DNA from: Caldilineaceae bacterium
GTDB taxonomy: Bacteria > Chloroflexota > Anaerolineae > Caldilineales > Caldilineaceae
Assembly: GCA_020845455.1 (NCBI GenBank)
Contig: JADLFO010000313.1
Coordinates: 1-45,686 of the forward strand
Direction of reading: 5' to 3'
DNA: 45,686 nt
Position numbers and translations under genes: made by a program. Below the pieces are notes generated by a model that was not told the DNA's origin, made no database searches, and saw only the letters and a program-made list of their open reading frames with translations. Shown here in pieces: positions 23,806 to 32,419 of this stretch; positions within the stretch are counted from its first letter, which is position 1, and every line of letters begins with the position of its first letter.

Positions 23806-25749
23806 CTATGCGTCGGGGCTATCGTCGCCGGCCCAGGGCAGCGCATAGCTGGGCGCGTTGACAAAACGCGCCGTCTGCAAGGTGAGCCGGATGGTCGACG
23901 CGGGCGGCAGTTCAACCTCCAGATGCGGGCTGTCTACGCTCACCGTCTCCGTCGTCGAGGTCAGCGGCGGCGGCGCATACATCTTCTGCGAACCGGGGTA
24001 GTCGCTCGTCCGCACCTCAAAGGAGGCGCGGCCAAAGCGATGTTCGCCAAAACCCCCGGCCTGAAGGATCACACGGCGCGCTGCAAACGGGCTGAGGTTG
24101 ACCAGCGTCACCACCGTCTCATCTGCCTCCAGCCGTTCGACCAGCGCCGCGACATCGGGCGGCAGACCGGGGCGGCGGCGCTCGGCGTCAAAATAGCGCA
24201 GCCGGCAGAAGAGCAGCCCGCCGTTATAGATCGTCTGCGGCGCGCCCAGCGTCAACTGCACCAACGCTTCGGTCACCACCGGGTTAAGTTCCTGCCAGTG
24301 ATGGATGTTGACTTGCGCCAAGTCGGCCTTGTCGGCGGCGATCAGCGCCAGCCGCCTGCAGGCTGTGGCATAGCTTGCCTGCAAGATGCGCTCCGGATAG
24401 TCAGGGTTATCGCCCGCCAGATAGCGCAGCCAGGGGCGCTCATGTCCACTGTCCTCCTTGGTACGGAACGGGGCCACGCTGCGCCAGTCAAACGGCTCAT
24501 GGCGGCGCAGATGCTCCAGCCGCTCCCAGTCGGCGCGCGCCATCGACAGGTTCCACAGCGCGGCAGGATAGATGGGCGAAAGCGGTTGATAGTCGAACCA
24601 GCCGGCGTCGCCGTAGCGATAGGGGGCCACAAAGGTGATGGCCGATTGGCCCTCCTCCTCCAGCGCGCCGACCCAATGGTGGCGCAGGCTCATTTCCAGA
24701 TCGCGCGTGTCACGCACCTCGCCCAAGGCGACAACGGCGTCATACTGCTGCCGCGGCAGGTCCAGATAGGATGGGTCTTGGGTCAACAAAAAGACATTGG
24801 CTGCGGCCACCGTGGCCGCCATGCCGATGTTGTAATAGCCGTGCGGCCATGTCCAGCCGTACAGCCCGCCGTACCACTTGCCGCCCATCGTCTCGCCCAC
24901 CTGGCCCGACAGCCCCACGTTGTCGGGCAGCAGACCACCGTTGGCGTCGGCGCGGGCGCGCCAGGCGTCGACATATTCGACGATCCACTGGCGATATTTG
25001 GCCGCGCCGGTCATCAGATAGGCGTTGGCGACCAGGCTGGTGACCAGCAAGTTCGTCGCCACGTCCCCCTGGCCCATGCGCGCCCGCATCACATCGCCCA
25101 TGCGGCGCGCCTTCTCCGGGTCTTTGAGGTCGTCGTAGTGGTCGATCCCCGGCACATCGCTGAAGGGCAGCCCATAGACGCGCATGCCCGCGCTCCAGCC
25201 ATAGTTTGGCGTACCCTCGTTGAACCCCCAGCGCGGCCCACGGCTGCCGTTGTGTGGGGCGCGGATCAGTTTGCGCTCCGCGTCATAGTTGGGCGCGTCT
25301 GGGTCTTCGTTCAAATAGAACCCGGCGAAACGCTGGGCGCGTGCGCGGTTGGTGGGGTTGGCAGGGTCGGCCAGACAGAGAAAGTAGAAGTAGATGTAGC
25401 TTTCGGCCTGGTGGAACTGGTCATAGCCCACCTCATACTCGTCGTGGACCAAGCCAAAGCCCTCGCCCTGGCGCGTGATCGCGTCCCACTGGCGCTGGCC
25501 CAAGGCCAGCAGATGGTCGCCGCCGCCGAGCAGATAGAGCAACGGCCAGTTGTAAAAGCTCTCGTAGAGGTCGTCCAGCCCATCACGGCCGTTGCGCCAG
25601 CGGTCGCCCCAGATCAGGCTGCCGTCGGCGCGGGTGTATTTTTCCAGATAGGGATAGACCGCCTGGTCCATCACGTCGAGCAGCTTGCGTTCCAACACGG
25701 CCCAGGCAGGCGGCGCAAGACAAGGCATTGTAGCCCTGATCGTCAGCAT
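23806..25749 (-). CDS. Large hypothetical protein, probable (alpha/alpha)-toroid plus beta-sandwich
   Basis: The 647-aa protein has no recognised name. Residues about 20-470 are helical with repeated aromatic/Asp-Gly patches (LIWGDRWRNGRDGLDDLYESF, split as LIWGDRWRNGRDGLDD and LYESF; MGGKWYGGLYGWTWPHGYYN), which suggests a six-hairpin glycan-active fold. The C-terminal part (TVVTLVNLSPFAARRVIL onward) looks like a beta-sandwich. There is no signal peptide, so it is probably cytoplasmic. The ATG at 25749 has GAGGA 6 nt upstream, inside a 14-bp duplication. It is downstream of a sugar ABC importer and separated from it by a hairpin, so a role in sugar or uronide breakdown is plausible but unproven. 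Confidence 0.65.
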   Translation of the reverse strand: MLTIRATMPCLAPPAWAVLERKLLDVMDQAVYPYLEKYTRADGSLIWGDRWRNGRDGLDDLYESFYNWPLLYLLGGGDHLLALGQRQWDAITRQGEGFGLVHDEYEVGYDQFHQAESYIYFYFLCLADPANPTNRARAQRFAGFYLNEDPDAPNYDAERKLIRAPHNGSRGPRWGFNEGTPNYGWSAGMRVYGLPFSDVPGIDHYDDLKDPEKARRMGDVMRARMGQGDVATNLLVTSLVANAYLMTGAAKYRQWIVEYVDAWRARADANGGLLPDNVGLSGQVGETMGGKWYGGLYGWTWPHGYYNIGMAATVAAANVFLLTQDPSYLDLPRQQYDAVVALGEVRDTRDLEMSLRHHWVGALEEEGQSAITFVAPYRYGDAGWFDYQPLSPIYPAALWNLSMARADWERLEHLRRHEPFDWRSVAPFRTKEDSGHERPWLRYLAGDNPDYPERILQASYATACRRLALIAADKADLAQVNIHHWQELNPVVTEALVQLTLGAPQTIYNGGLLFCRLRYFDAERRRPGLPPDVAALVERLEADETVVTLVNLSPFAARRVILQAGGFGEHRFGRASFEVRTSDYPGSQKMYAPPPLTSTTETVSVDSPHLEVELPPASTIRLTLQTARFVNAPSYALPWAGDDSPDA

Positions 25750-25776
25750 CACAGTTCCTCGCTCACAGTTCCTCGC
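25749..25776. repeat. 14-bp exact tandem duplication at a start codon
   Basis: TCACAGTTCCTCGC at 25749-25762 and 25763-25776. On the minus strand each unit carries a GAGGA ribosome-binding motif, and the proximal unit reaches the start codon of the large hypothetical protein. Confidence 0.85.
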
Positions 25777-25806
25777 TCGATGAAGATGAAAAAGACATAT
25801 CATGCA

Positions 25807-25834
25807 CCCGCCCGGCCAGAGGTGGCCGGGCGGG
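25807..25834. terminator. Stem-loop after the DUF3502-type binding-protein gene
   Basis: Perfect 12-bp GC-rich stem (25807-25818 / 25823-25834) with loop GAGG, between the binding-protein stop (26032) and the next start (25749). No immediate T-run on the minus strand, so it may stabilise mRNA rather than terminate. Confidence 0.5.
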
Positions 25835-25894
25835 TCAACTGCATCGGGGTATCTTCCCGGAAGCTCGATGAATATTCGGAAAATAGCAGGGCGC

Positions 25895-25975
25895 TGTCAT
25901 TCCAAGACTCCTGTCGAGGAATCCCTCCGGTGGATGCGCCGGCCAGAGAGATTCCTCCCGTTGGTCGGAATGACA
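25895..25975. repeat. Dispersed TGTCATTCC-bounded repeat
   Basis: Starts TGTCATTCC and ends with its reverse complement GGAATGACA; inner inverted pair GAGGAATCCCTC/GAGAGATTCCTC. Related in its ends to the copy at 12430. Confidence 0.65.
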
Positions 25976-26031
25976 ATGACTCTGCTCAATTCTTAACTTG
26001 CATGCGCCTCCAGGAAGACGGAAAACGCGTT

Positions 26032-27564
26032 CTACTGGCTCTTGGCGGCCTGCCAGTCGTTCAACTGGCGCTGCACTTCCTCGACGATCTTCTGCGCGCC
26101 GGCATCGTTCATCTTCTGCAACAGGTCGGGCGCGGCCTCGTCATAGGCCACCCAGCCATAGGCGATGGGCCGGCTCAACTCTTCCAGCAGCGCCGTCACC
26201 TGCGCCACCTCGGTCTTAATCGGCTCGCGGTCGACGACAAACCCCAGCGCCTTAGACGGATATGCGCCGTCGTTCATGGCCTTGGTCGCTTCCCACGCGC
26301 CCACCTGCGCCTCGCTGCGATAGTAGGCGTTGAACTGGTTGCCAAACATCCAGTCGGTATTCGGCTCATAGCCGCTGTTGGACGAATCCACCCCTTCGGG
26401 ATAGGTGATCACCTTGTTGGCTTCGTCTTTCCAGACCCAATGGACGTCCTCAATGCCGCGCGACAGCAGGTTATAGAGCACCGGGTCGGTGTTCAACTGC
26501 TCCAAGAAACGCATGGCCTCGGCCGGGTGTTTGGAGGTCGTACAGATGGCGTTCATGGTAGCTGTTGCGCCCGCGGTATCCAGGATCAGCGGGTCGGTCA
26601 GATTCTTGATCACAAACTCCCAGCCCACCATGGTCTGCATCTCGACATCGTTGCCCGGCTTTTCCACATGATAGCCCATGGCGAACAGGCCGGCACGGAA
26701 AGCGGCGCGCGCCTCGTCGGCGGGCGCAAGCTCCTTGGGGAAGTAGCCGGCGTCCACCCATTTCTTAGAGAGATTGGCGGCTTCGCGATATTCCTCGGTT
26801 TCGATCACGTTGACCACGGTCAACGTCTCGTCGTCGGCCTTGATGCCGACAAAACCGAGACCGTCGTCCAGCGGGTCATAACCGTAGTACTGGGACCGCC
26901 ACAGGCTCGACCCGGCGCTGTCGTCGGCATAGACGGGGGTGATGCCTTCGCCGTCGCGCACCGCCTCCAAGAACGGCTCCATGTCTTCCCACTTGGTCAC
27001 ATTGTCCAGGCTGAAGTTGTACTTCTCCAGCAAGTCCTTGCGTACATGCACGCCCCAGGGCTTGGGGAAGATCTGCTGGTTGATCACGCCGTAGATGACG
27101 CCGTTGATGCGCGCCGCATCCCAGGTCGTCTCCGGCATGCTGGCCCACAGCCCCGGCGCTTCCTCGCGCAGCAGATCGTCCAGCGGCAGCAGGCTGCCGT
27201 TGGCGACATTGTTGGTATAGCTGTTGGTCCACGGCGCGGTGAAGATCACATCACACGGCTCGCCCGCGGCCAGCCGCAGTTGCATCTTGTCGTTATATGC
27301 GCCAAAGTCGATCGGCTCCAGCGTCAAGTTGATGCCGAGGCTCTCGTTCAACAGGGCGTTCATCGCGTCCTGCACCTGCTGCAAGTCGCGCGGGACCCCG
27401 CGCGAGGCATAGGTATAGGTAATGGGAACCAAGTCGCCCGCGGCGGCATCCGCCGCCGGCGCGGCCTGTTCCTGCGCCGCAGGGGCCGCCGGCGCACACC
27501 CGGCCAGCACCGCCAGCACGATCCAGAGATGGACAAACAAAAGCGCAAATCGCTGCTTGAGCAT
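26032..27564 (-). CDS. Extracellular solute-binding lipoprotein with DUF3502 C-terminus
   Basis: The 510-aa LipO/family-1-type binding protein has a lipobox VLAGC (Cys23), Ala/Pro-rich linker, body with VTKWEDMEPFLEAVRDG and SKHPAEAMRFLEQLNTD, and a DUF3502-like end (LGFVVDREPIKTEVAQV ... NLDWQ-type helix). Such proteins serve LplB/YtcP-type importers for oligosaccharides from polysaccharide breakdown. GGGAGG 4 nt before the ATG at 27564 selects the start. It is the third transporter gene after two permeases, 64 bp from the second. Confidence 0.85.
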   Translation of the reverse strand: MLKQRFALLFVHLWIVLAVLAGCAPAAPAAQEQAAPAADAAAGDLVPITYTYASRGVPRDLQQVQDAMNALLNESLGINLTLEPIDFGAYNDKMQLRLAAGEPCDVIFTAPWTNSYTNNVANGSLLPLDDLLREEAPGLWASMPETTWDAARINGVIYGVINQQIFPKPWGVHVRKDLLEKYNFSLDNVTKWEDMEPFLEAVRDGEGITPVYADDSAGSSLWRSQYYGYDPLDDGLGFVGIKADDETLTVVNVIETEEYREAANLSKKWVDAGYFPKELAPADEARAAFRAGLFAMGYHVEKPGNDVEMQTMVGWEFVIKNLTDPLILDTAGATATMNAICTTSKHPAEAMRFLEQLNTDPVLYNLLSRGIEDVHWVWKDEANKVITYPEGVDSSNSGYEPNTDWMFGNQFNAYYRSEAQVGAWEATKAMNDGAYPSKALGFVVDREPIKTEVAQVTALLEELSRPIAYGWVAYDEAAPDLLQKMNDAGAQKIVEEVQRQLNDWQAAKSQ

Positions 27565-27628
27565 ACGTTCCTCCCGAAGAGTTGAATTGGGACTGCCTGG
27601 GCAAAGTGTTGCTACAAGGGAGAGCAAA

Positions 27629-28549
27629 TTAACCCTTCAAGCCGCCGATAGTGATGCCGCGCACAAAGTATTTCTGCAGCAGCAAGAAGGTAAAGAGCGC
27701 AGGGCCAAAGGCCAACACAGCCATCGCCATGCGCGCCGACTGCGTTGGAATCGGAATGCCCGTCGTCTGGGGATTAGACGCCAGGAAGTTGATGTTCGCC
27801 ATCAACACATAGAGCAGATATTGCAGCGGGTAGAGCGTGGGCTTGTCGATAAAGAGCAGCGCTAAGAACCAATCGTTCCAATAGCGCAGGATAAAGAACA
27901 GCCCAATCGTCGCCAAGACCGGCTTGGAGAGCGGCAGCACGATCTGAAAAAAGATACGCCATTCGCCCGCGCCGTCGATGCGCGCCGCGTCCAACAGTTC
28001 CACGGGCAGTTGGGCAAATGACGTGCGCAGGATCAAGACATACCAGGCCGTCACCATATAGGGCAGGATCAACGCCAAGATGTTGTCCTTCAACCCCAGA
28101 TAGCGCGTCATCAGAATGTAGAAAGGCACCATCCCGCCGCTGAAGAGCAAGGTGAAAAAGACATAGAAGGAGAGCGGCCCGCGCAGCTTATAGTCCTGGC
28201 GCGACAGCGGATAGGCCAGCAGCGAGCAGAGCAGCAGCCCGCCCGCCGTGCCCACCGCTGTGACCAGCGCCGTGACTAGATAGGCCTGGACGATCTGGGC
28301 CGGCTCCTGCAAGATATAGCCGTAGGCAAAGGTGGTGAACCCCACCGGCAGCAGGCTATACCCCTGCAGCGCCAGCGCCCGCTCGTCGGAAAACGAGATC
28401 GACAGCACCAGCAGCATGGGCACGACGCAGGCCGCGCCTACCAACAGCAGCACCAGATGGACCAAAAAGCGGCCCCACTCGACCCGCCGCCGTCGCGGTC
28501 TAAGCCGCCCGGACAGGGTGCGTCCCTCGGTTAACGAAGTCATGGTCAT
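27629..28549 (-). CDS. Carbohydrate ABC transporter permease (LplC/YtcP type)
   Basis: 306 aa with six TM helices; first helix FLVHLVLLLVGAACVVPMLL, the coupling loop LLDAARIDGAGEWRIFFQIVLP, and the family ending KYFVRGITIGGLKG. Pairs with the 28620 permease. The start MTMT has GAGGG upstream. No ATPase gene is adjacent, as is usual for systems sharing an MsmX-type ATPase. Confidence 0.88.
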   Translation of the reverse strand: MTMTSLTEGRTLSGRLRPRRRRVEWGRFLVHLVLLLVGAACVVPMLLVLSISFSDERALALQGYSLLPVGFTTFAYGYILQEPAQIVQAYLVTALVTAVGTAGGLLLCSLLAYPLSRQDYKLRGPLSFYVFFTLLFSGGMVPFYILMTRYLGLKDNILALILPYMVTAWYVLILRTSFAQLPVELLDAARIDGAGEWRIFFQIVLPLSKPVLATIGLFFILRYWNDWFLALLFIDKPTLYPLQYLLYVLMANINFLASNPQTTGIPIPTQSARMAMAVLAFGPALFTFLLLQKYFVRGITIGGLKG

Positions 28550-28575
28550 CCCTCAAAGATCAACCCTACTCTCCC

Positions 28576-28603
28576 GTACGGACACGATATATCGTGTCCG
28601 TAC
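28576..28603. repeat. GTACGGACACGA palindrome, perfect copy
   Basis: 12-bp arms around TATA, giving a fully symmetric 28-bp palindrome. It lies between the two permease genes, 17 nt after the upstream stop, preceded by CTCTCCC. Confidence 0.9.
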
Positions 28604-28619
28604 GCGCAGATTGGCCTAT

Positions 28620-29612
28620 TCAGAACAGCGAATAATCGCGGTTGATGCGCCGCACAAACCAGTTCGCCAGCACGACCAGCACAAAGCCCACCACCGATTG
28701 ATAGAAGCCTGCCGCCGCTGCCATGCTGATATCGCCCAACTGCACCAGCGACCGGTAGACAAAGGTGTCGATCACATCGGTCGTGCTGTAGAGCATGGGG
28801 TTGTTGCGAGGCACGAAGAAGAACAGGCCAAAATCGGCGTTGAAGATGCGCCCGATGCTCAACAGCACCAAGATGATGATCAAGGGCAGGATCAAAGGCA
28901 AGGTGATATAGCGTATCTGCTGCCATTTGGTCGCGCCGTCGATCTTGGCCGCCTCATAGTAGATCGGGTCGATGCCTAGCATCCCGGCCAGATAGACGAT
29001 CGAGCTAAAGCCCACGCTCTGCCACAGATGGGCCAACACCAAGATCGCCGGCCAATGCTTTGGCTCGCGATACCAAGCGACCGTCTCTTGCCCCAAGGCG
29101 GTCAACACTTTGTTGACGATCCCCGTATCGCCGTTGAGGAAGCCAAAGACGAAATAGCTCACGATCACCCAAGAGATAAAATAGGGGAAGAAGAGCATCG
29201 TCTGATAATACTTGCTCGCCCAACTGGTATAGACCTCGTTCATCAAGAGCGCGATCGCCAGCGCCGCCACCGTGCCGGTGGAGATAAACAGGCTGTTCAT
29301 CACCAGTGTGTTGCGCGTGATACGCCAGGCGTTGTCGGTGCCGAAAAGAAAGCGAAAGTTGTCAAACCCCACCCAGGCGCTGCCCAAGATGCCGTCGGCA
29401 AAGCGATAGTCCTTAAAGGCGATCACCAGGCCGACCATCGGCAGATAGGCGAACACCAGCAGCATCAACAGGCCTGGCAGCGCCATCAGGGTCAGCGTGG
29501 CGTTGGTCTGAAAGTTGCGCTGCCCGCCAAAGACGCGCGTGCGCAGCCGTGACCAACGGCCCGCTTGGGGTGCGCCCCGGCTGGGGGCCAAGAGTTCCGT
29601 CCCGTGCGACAT
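28620..29612 (-). CDS. Carbohydrate ABC transporter permease (LplB/YtcP type)
   Basis: 330 aa; LPGLLMLLVFAYLPMVGLVI as first TM helix, then GFDNFRFLFG and the coupling loop YYEAAKIDGATKWQQIRYITLP, all typical of LplB-like subunits. Ends RRINRDYSLF. AGGAGG directly before the ATG. First transporter gene after the GntR regulator, 36 bp downstream of it. Confidence 0.88.
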   Translation of the reverse strand: MSHGTELLAPSRGAPQAGRWSRLRTRVFGGQRNFQTNATLTLMALPGLLMLLVFAYLPMVGLVIAFKDYRFADGILGSAWVGFDNFRFLFGTDNAWRITRNTLVMNSLFISTGTVAALAIALLMNEVYTSWASKYYQTMLFFPYFISWVIVSYFVFGFLNGDTGIVNKVLTALGQETVAWYREPKHWPAILVLAHLWQSVGFSSIVYLAGMLGIDPIYYEAAKIDGATKWQQIRYITLPLILPLIIILVLLSIGRIFNADFGLFFFVPRNNPMLYSTTDVIDTFVYRSLVQLGDISMAAAAGFYQSVVGFVLVVLANWFVRRINRDYSLF

Positions 29613-29648
29613 GGCACCTCCTCGCGCTCGTCATCTCCCGCTGCAGCC

Positions 29649-30392
29649 CTAGTCTTGGCCCGTCGCGGTCAGATGCTTTAGCTCTTTTTCCACGTTCTCC
29701 AGATGGTGCAGCATAGCGGCGCGGGCCGCGGCAGGGTCGCGCTGTTTGAGCGCGGCCGCGATGGCGACATGGTCTTGCACCGACTGGCGTGTGACGCCGG
29801 GCAGCGCCACCGTGCGTCGTCGGCTCACCTTGCCCAACTGGGTCAGGCTTGCCATAAACCGTTCGAGGATCGTGTTGCGCGCCGCCTTGGCGATCAGTTC
29901 GTGCATCTCCAAGTCGGCTTCGGCAAAGGCGGCGTGATCGTCCACCACTTCGATCGACCGGTTGATGCAGGCCTCCAGCGCGGCGATCTCCTCGTCGGTG
30001 ATGCGCTCGGCGGCCATCGCCACGATCCCCGGCTCCAAGATGCGCCGCGCCTCAAACAACTGCAAAAATGTGGCGTCGGTCAGCGCAAAAACAAAGTCCA
30101 GATGCCCCATCAACAACTCCGGTTCCAGCGAGGTGACATAGGTCCCGTCGCCCTGCCGGATCTCGATGATGTTCATGATCGCCAAGGCGCGCAGCGCCTC
30201 GCGCAGCGAAGGCCGGCTGACCCGCATCATCGCCGCCAATTCGCGCTCCGGCGGGAGTTTGTCGCCGGGGCGCAGTTCGCGCTCGCGGATCAGCGAGAGC
30301 AAATTGGCGACAATGTCTTCGGAGATCGAGCTTTTCTTAAACGTTCCAAACAGCGAGTCTGCAGCCGGTGATTTCATGCGCGCGTCCATCAT
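29649..30392 (-). CDS. FadR-subfamily GntR transcriptional regulator
   Basis: The 247-aa protein has a winged HTH (about 24-88: LRPGDKLPPERELAAMMRVS, RPSLREALRAL) and an all-helical FCD effector domain with the metal-site pattern D..H (AEADLEMHELI), H (VQDHVAI) and H (AMLHH). FCD regulators usually sense sugar acids, lactate or related carboxylates and repress until ligand binds. AAAGGA abuts the ATG pair at 30389/30392. It heads the second sugar-importer genes. The likely target is TGGTCTGACCA at 36844-36854, matching the operator type of this subfamily; this pairing is inferred. Confidence 0.88.
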   Translation of the reverse strand: MMDARMKSPAADSLFGTFKKSSISEDIVANLLSLIRERELRPGDKLPPERELAAMMRVSRPSLREALRALAIMNIIEIRQGDGTYVTSLEPELLMGHLDFVFALTDATFLQLFEARRILEPGIVAMAAERITDEEIAALEACINRSIEVVDDHAAFAEADLEMHELIAKAARNTILERFMASLTQLGKVSRRRTVALPGVTRQSVQDHVAIAAALKQRDPAAARAAMLHHLENVEKELKHLTATGQD

Positions 30393-30476
30393 TCCTTTGG
30401 CTCTATCCTACAAGCCCTCTACAATCTGACCCTGAGTCGGCAGAAGCATGGCCCTGCCTGCTCAGGCATCTACCGG

Positions 30477-31424
30477 TCAAGATAGTTTGCCCACCGGCAG
30501 CGGGGCTTTGGAGTCCACTGCGCCACGCGCCCGCAGATCGGCCCAAAACGCCGGAGGGATGTCGGCGTGCAGCGCAGCCACATTCCGGCGCACTTCGTCC
30601 ACGGTCGCCATGCCGATCACCAGCGTAGCGACCGCCGGGTGCGCCTTGGCGAAATGCATAGCCGCGGCGTTGAGCGCCACCCCGTAGCGCGCACAGTCGG
30701 CCTCAAGCGCCGCCGTGCGCTGCAGAATTTCGGGCGACGCGGCGCGGTAGTTGTGTTTGGCGTCGGTCACCGCGCCCGTCGCCAGGATGCCCGTGTTAAA
30801 GACCCCGCCCAGCAGAATTCCGATCCCCTGGGCATGACAGAGGTCCAGAAACTCGAGCGAACCCTGCTCCAGCAGCGTATAGCGCCCGGCCAGCAGGAAA
30901 CAGTCGAAGTCGCCGCCGCGCGCGAACCGCTCCAACACCTGCCATTGGTTCATCCCCGCGCCGACGGCGCGGATCACCCCTTGCTCGCGCAGTTCGACCA
31001 AGGCGGGCAGCGCCTGCGCCAACGCCTCGGCCTGGTAGTTGTCCGGGTCGTGGATGTGCAGGATATCCACACGGTCGGTCTGTAAACGCTGCAAACTGCC
31101 CTCTAAGCTGCGCAGCACGCCGTCGCGGCTGTAGTCAAAGCCTGTGCCGCCTTCCGGGTTGAGCACGCGCCCCACCTTAGTTGAGATCAGGTAGCGTTCG
31201 CGCGGCACGCCGGCCAAGCCCCGCCCGACCAGCGTTTCGGCCCGCCCCGCGCCGTAGAGCGGCGCGGTATCGAAAAGCGTAATCCCCTGTGCCAGCGCGG
31301 CGTGGATGACCTCGACCGCGGCCTCGTCGCCGATCTTCTGATACAGACCGGCTACCGGCGCGCTGCCAAACCCCAGAACGGGGACGGTAATCCCCGACTT
31401 GCCCAGTGCAGTTGTCGGTACCAT
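30477..31424 (-). CDS. Aldo/keto reductase, D-threo-aldose 1-dehydrogenase (L-fucose dehydrogenase)-like
   Basis: 315-aa AKR barrel with the tetrad D52 and Y57 (TLFDTAPLYG), K83 (ISTKVGR) and His in ILHIHDPD (H125). The N-terminus LGFGSAPVAGLY resembles the D-threo-aldose 1-dehydrogenase group, which oxidises L-fucose, D-arabinose and similar sugars to lactones. It lies 11 bp after the epimerase stop, same strand, in the run that starts at 36661. Substrate assignment is by similarity of motif and context. Confidence 0.8.
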   Translation of the reverse strand: MVPTTALGKSGITVPVLGFGSAPVAGLYQKIGDEAAVEVIHAALAQGITLFDTAPLYGAGRAETLVGRGLAGVPRERYLISTKVGRVLNPEGGTGFDYSRDGVLRSLEGSLQRLQTDRVDILHIHDPDNYQAEALAQALPALVELREQGVIRAVGAGMNQWQVLERFARGGDFDCFLLAGRYTLLEQGSLEFLDLCHAQGIGILLGGVFNTGILATGAVTDAKHNYRAASPEILQRTAALEADCARYGVALNAAAMHFAKAHPAVATLVIGMATVDEVRRNVAALHADIPPAFWADLRARGAVDSKAPLPVGKLS

Positions 31425-31435
31425 GGGCGGCGCGC

Positions 31436-32419
31436 TCAGTTCTCCAGTTGCTTTAAGTTGATGCGGTCGTGCGCCACCAGGTCGCGGAACAGGCCGACCG
31501 TCTCGTCGATGGCCGCGCCCAAGGGCGTGTGCGGCACTTTGCCCAGAATCCCCTGCAGCCCGCTGTCGTCCAGGTCAAAGGGGAAAGGCAAAATGTTGTC
31601 GGCGGCATAGGTTAGTTCGGCCTGGGGATAGCCCGCCTGGACGCGCGCCACAAAGTCGCCCACCTCCAAAATATCGTTGCGCAGATTGCAGACCGCCGCG
31701 CCCTGATAGCCCGAACGCGCGCACTCGATAAAGATGCGCGCCACGTCGTCGGCATACTGCAGCCCCGCCGGCCCGCCAAAGCGGATATGATAGGGCCGGC
31801 CCGCGGCCAAAGCCAGCAGCGCCTTGGCGATGTCCGAGGTCATGCCCTGGTCGCGGCCCACGCCATAGACGATATAGGGGCGCAGGCCGATGCTGGGGAT
31901 CTGCCAATCCTGCCAGTAAATGCGCGCCGTGCCCTCGTTGGCCTGCTTATAGACGCCGTACAGCGTCTCCGGGCGCAGCGGCACGTCGTCCTTGACCGGG
32001 CGCTCCGGATAGAGGTCGGCAGGGCCAAGCACGGCCAGCGAACTGGCATAGGCCAGCCCCTTGACCTGGCCCCAGTGGGCGCGCGCCGCCTCGAAGATAT
32101 TCACCGTGCCCACCACGTTGACCGACGCGCCCAGCGACGGGTTGGCCCGGCAAAACGGCACTTGCAGACCGGCCAGATGCACGATATGGGTGATGCCGTG
32201 TTCCGCCACCACCCCCTTGACGGCGTTGAGGTCGGTCACGTCCAGCTTGACAAAGGTAATCTGCGCCAACTCGTCGGGCGAAAGCAGCAGCCCTGGGCGC
32301 ACCGGGTCGGTCGCCAGGTCGGTCGCCACCACGCGCGTCCCCTCGCGTATAAGGTTGCGCAGCGCCCAGGCCCCAATGCAGCCCATCGAGCCGGTCAGCA
32401 TGAAGGTCTCTGCATTCAT
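31436..32419 (-). CDS. NAD-dependent epimerase/dehydratase (extended SDR)
   Basis: The 327-aa protein has TGSMGCIG (9-16), an acidic D34 after beta-2 (NAD preference), YASS (S126) and YGVYK (Y154, K158). Extended SDRs of this kind epimerise nucleotide sugars, but free-sugar-acid members (uronate or D-erythronate types) also occur. Its start overlaps the FAH stop by 4 nt (ATGA), so the pair is translationally coupled, implying a shared pathway. Confidence 0.85.
   Translation of the reverse strand: MNAETFMLTGSMGCIGAWALRNLIREGTRVVATDLATDPVRPGLLLSPDELAQITFVKLDVTDLNAVKGVVAEHGITHIVHLAGLQVPFCRANPSLGASVNVVGTVNIFEAARAHWGQVKGLAYASSLAVLGPADLYPERPVKDDVPLRPETLYGVYKQANEGTARIYWQDWQIPSIGLRPYIVYGVGRDQGMTSDIAKALLALAAGRPYHIRFGGPAGLQYADDVARIFIECARSGYQGAAVCNLRNDILEVGDFVARVQAGYPQAELTYAADNILPFPFDLDDSGLQGILGKVPHTPLGAAIDETVGLFRDLVAHDRINLKQLEN

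Noticed and set aside
23923..27585. Plus-strand open frame of about 1220 codons
   Set aside because: It runs antisense across two well-supported minus-strand genes and the repeat-filled gap between them; composition (His/Arg/Gln/Ala-rich) is the usual antisense pattern of GC-rich genes.
9691..28603. Palindromic repeats as a CRISPR array
   Set aside because: Copies are kilobases apart with no regular spacers and no cas genes.
32300..32330. Direct repeat GGTCGGTCGCCA within the epimerase gene
   Set aside because: In-frame coding repetition of Asp/Leu/Ala/Thr codons; no sign of a separate function.
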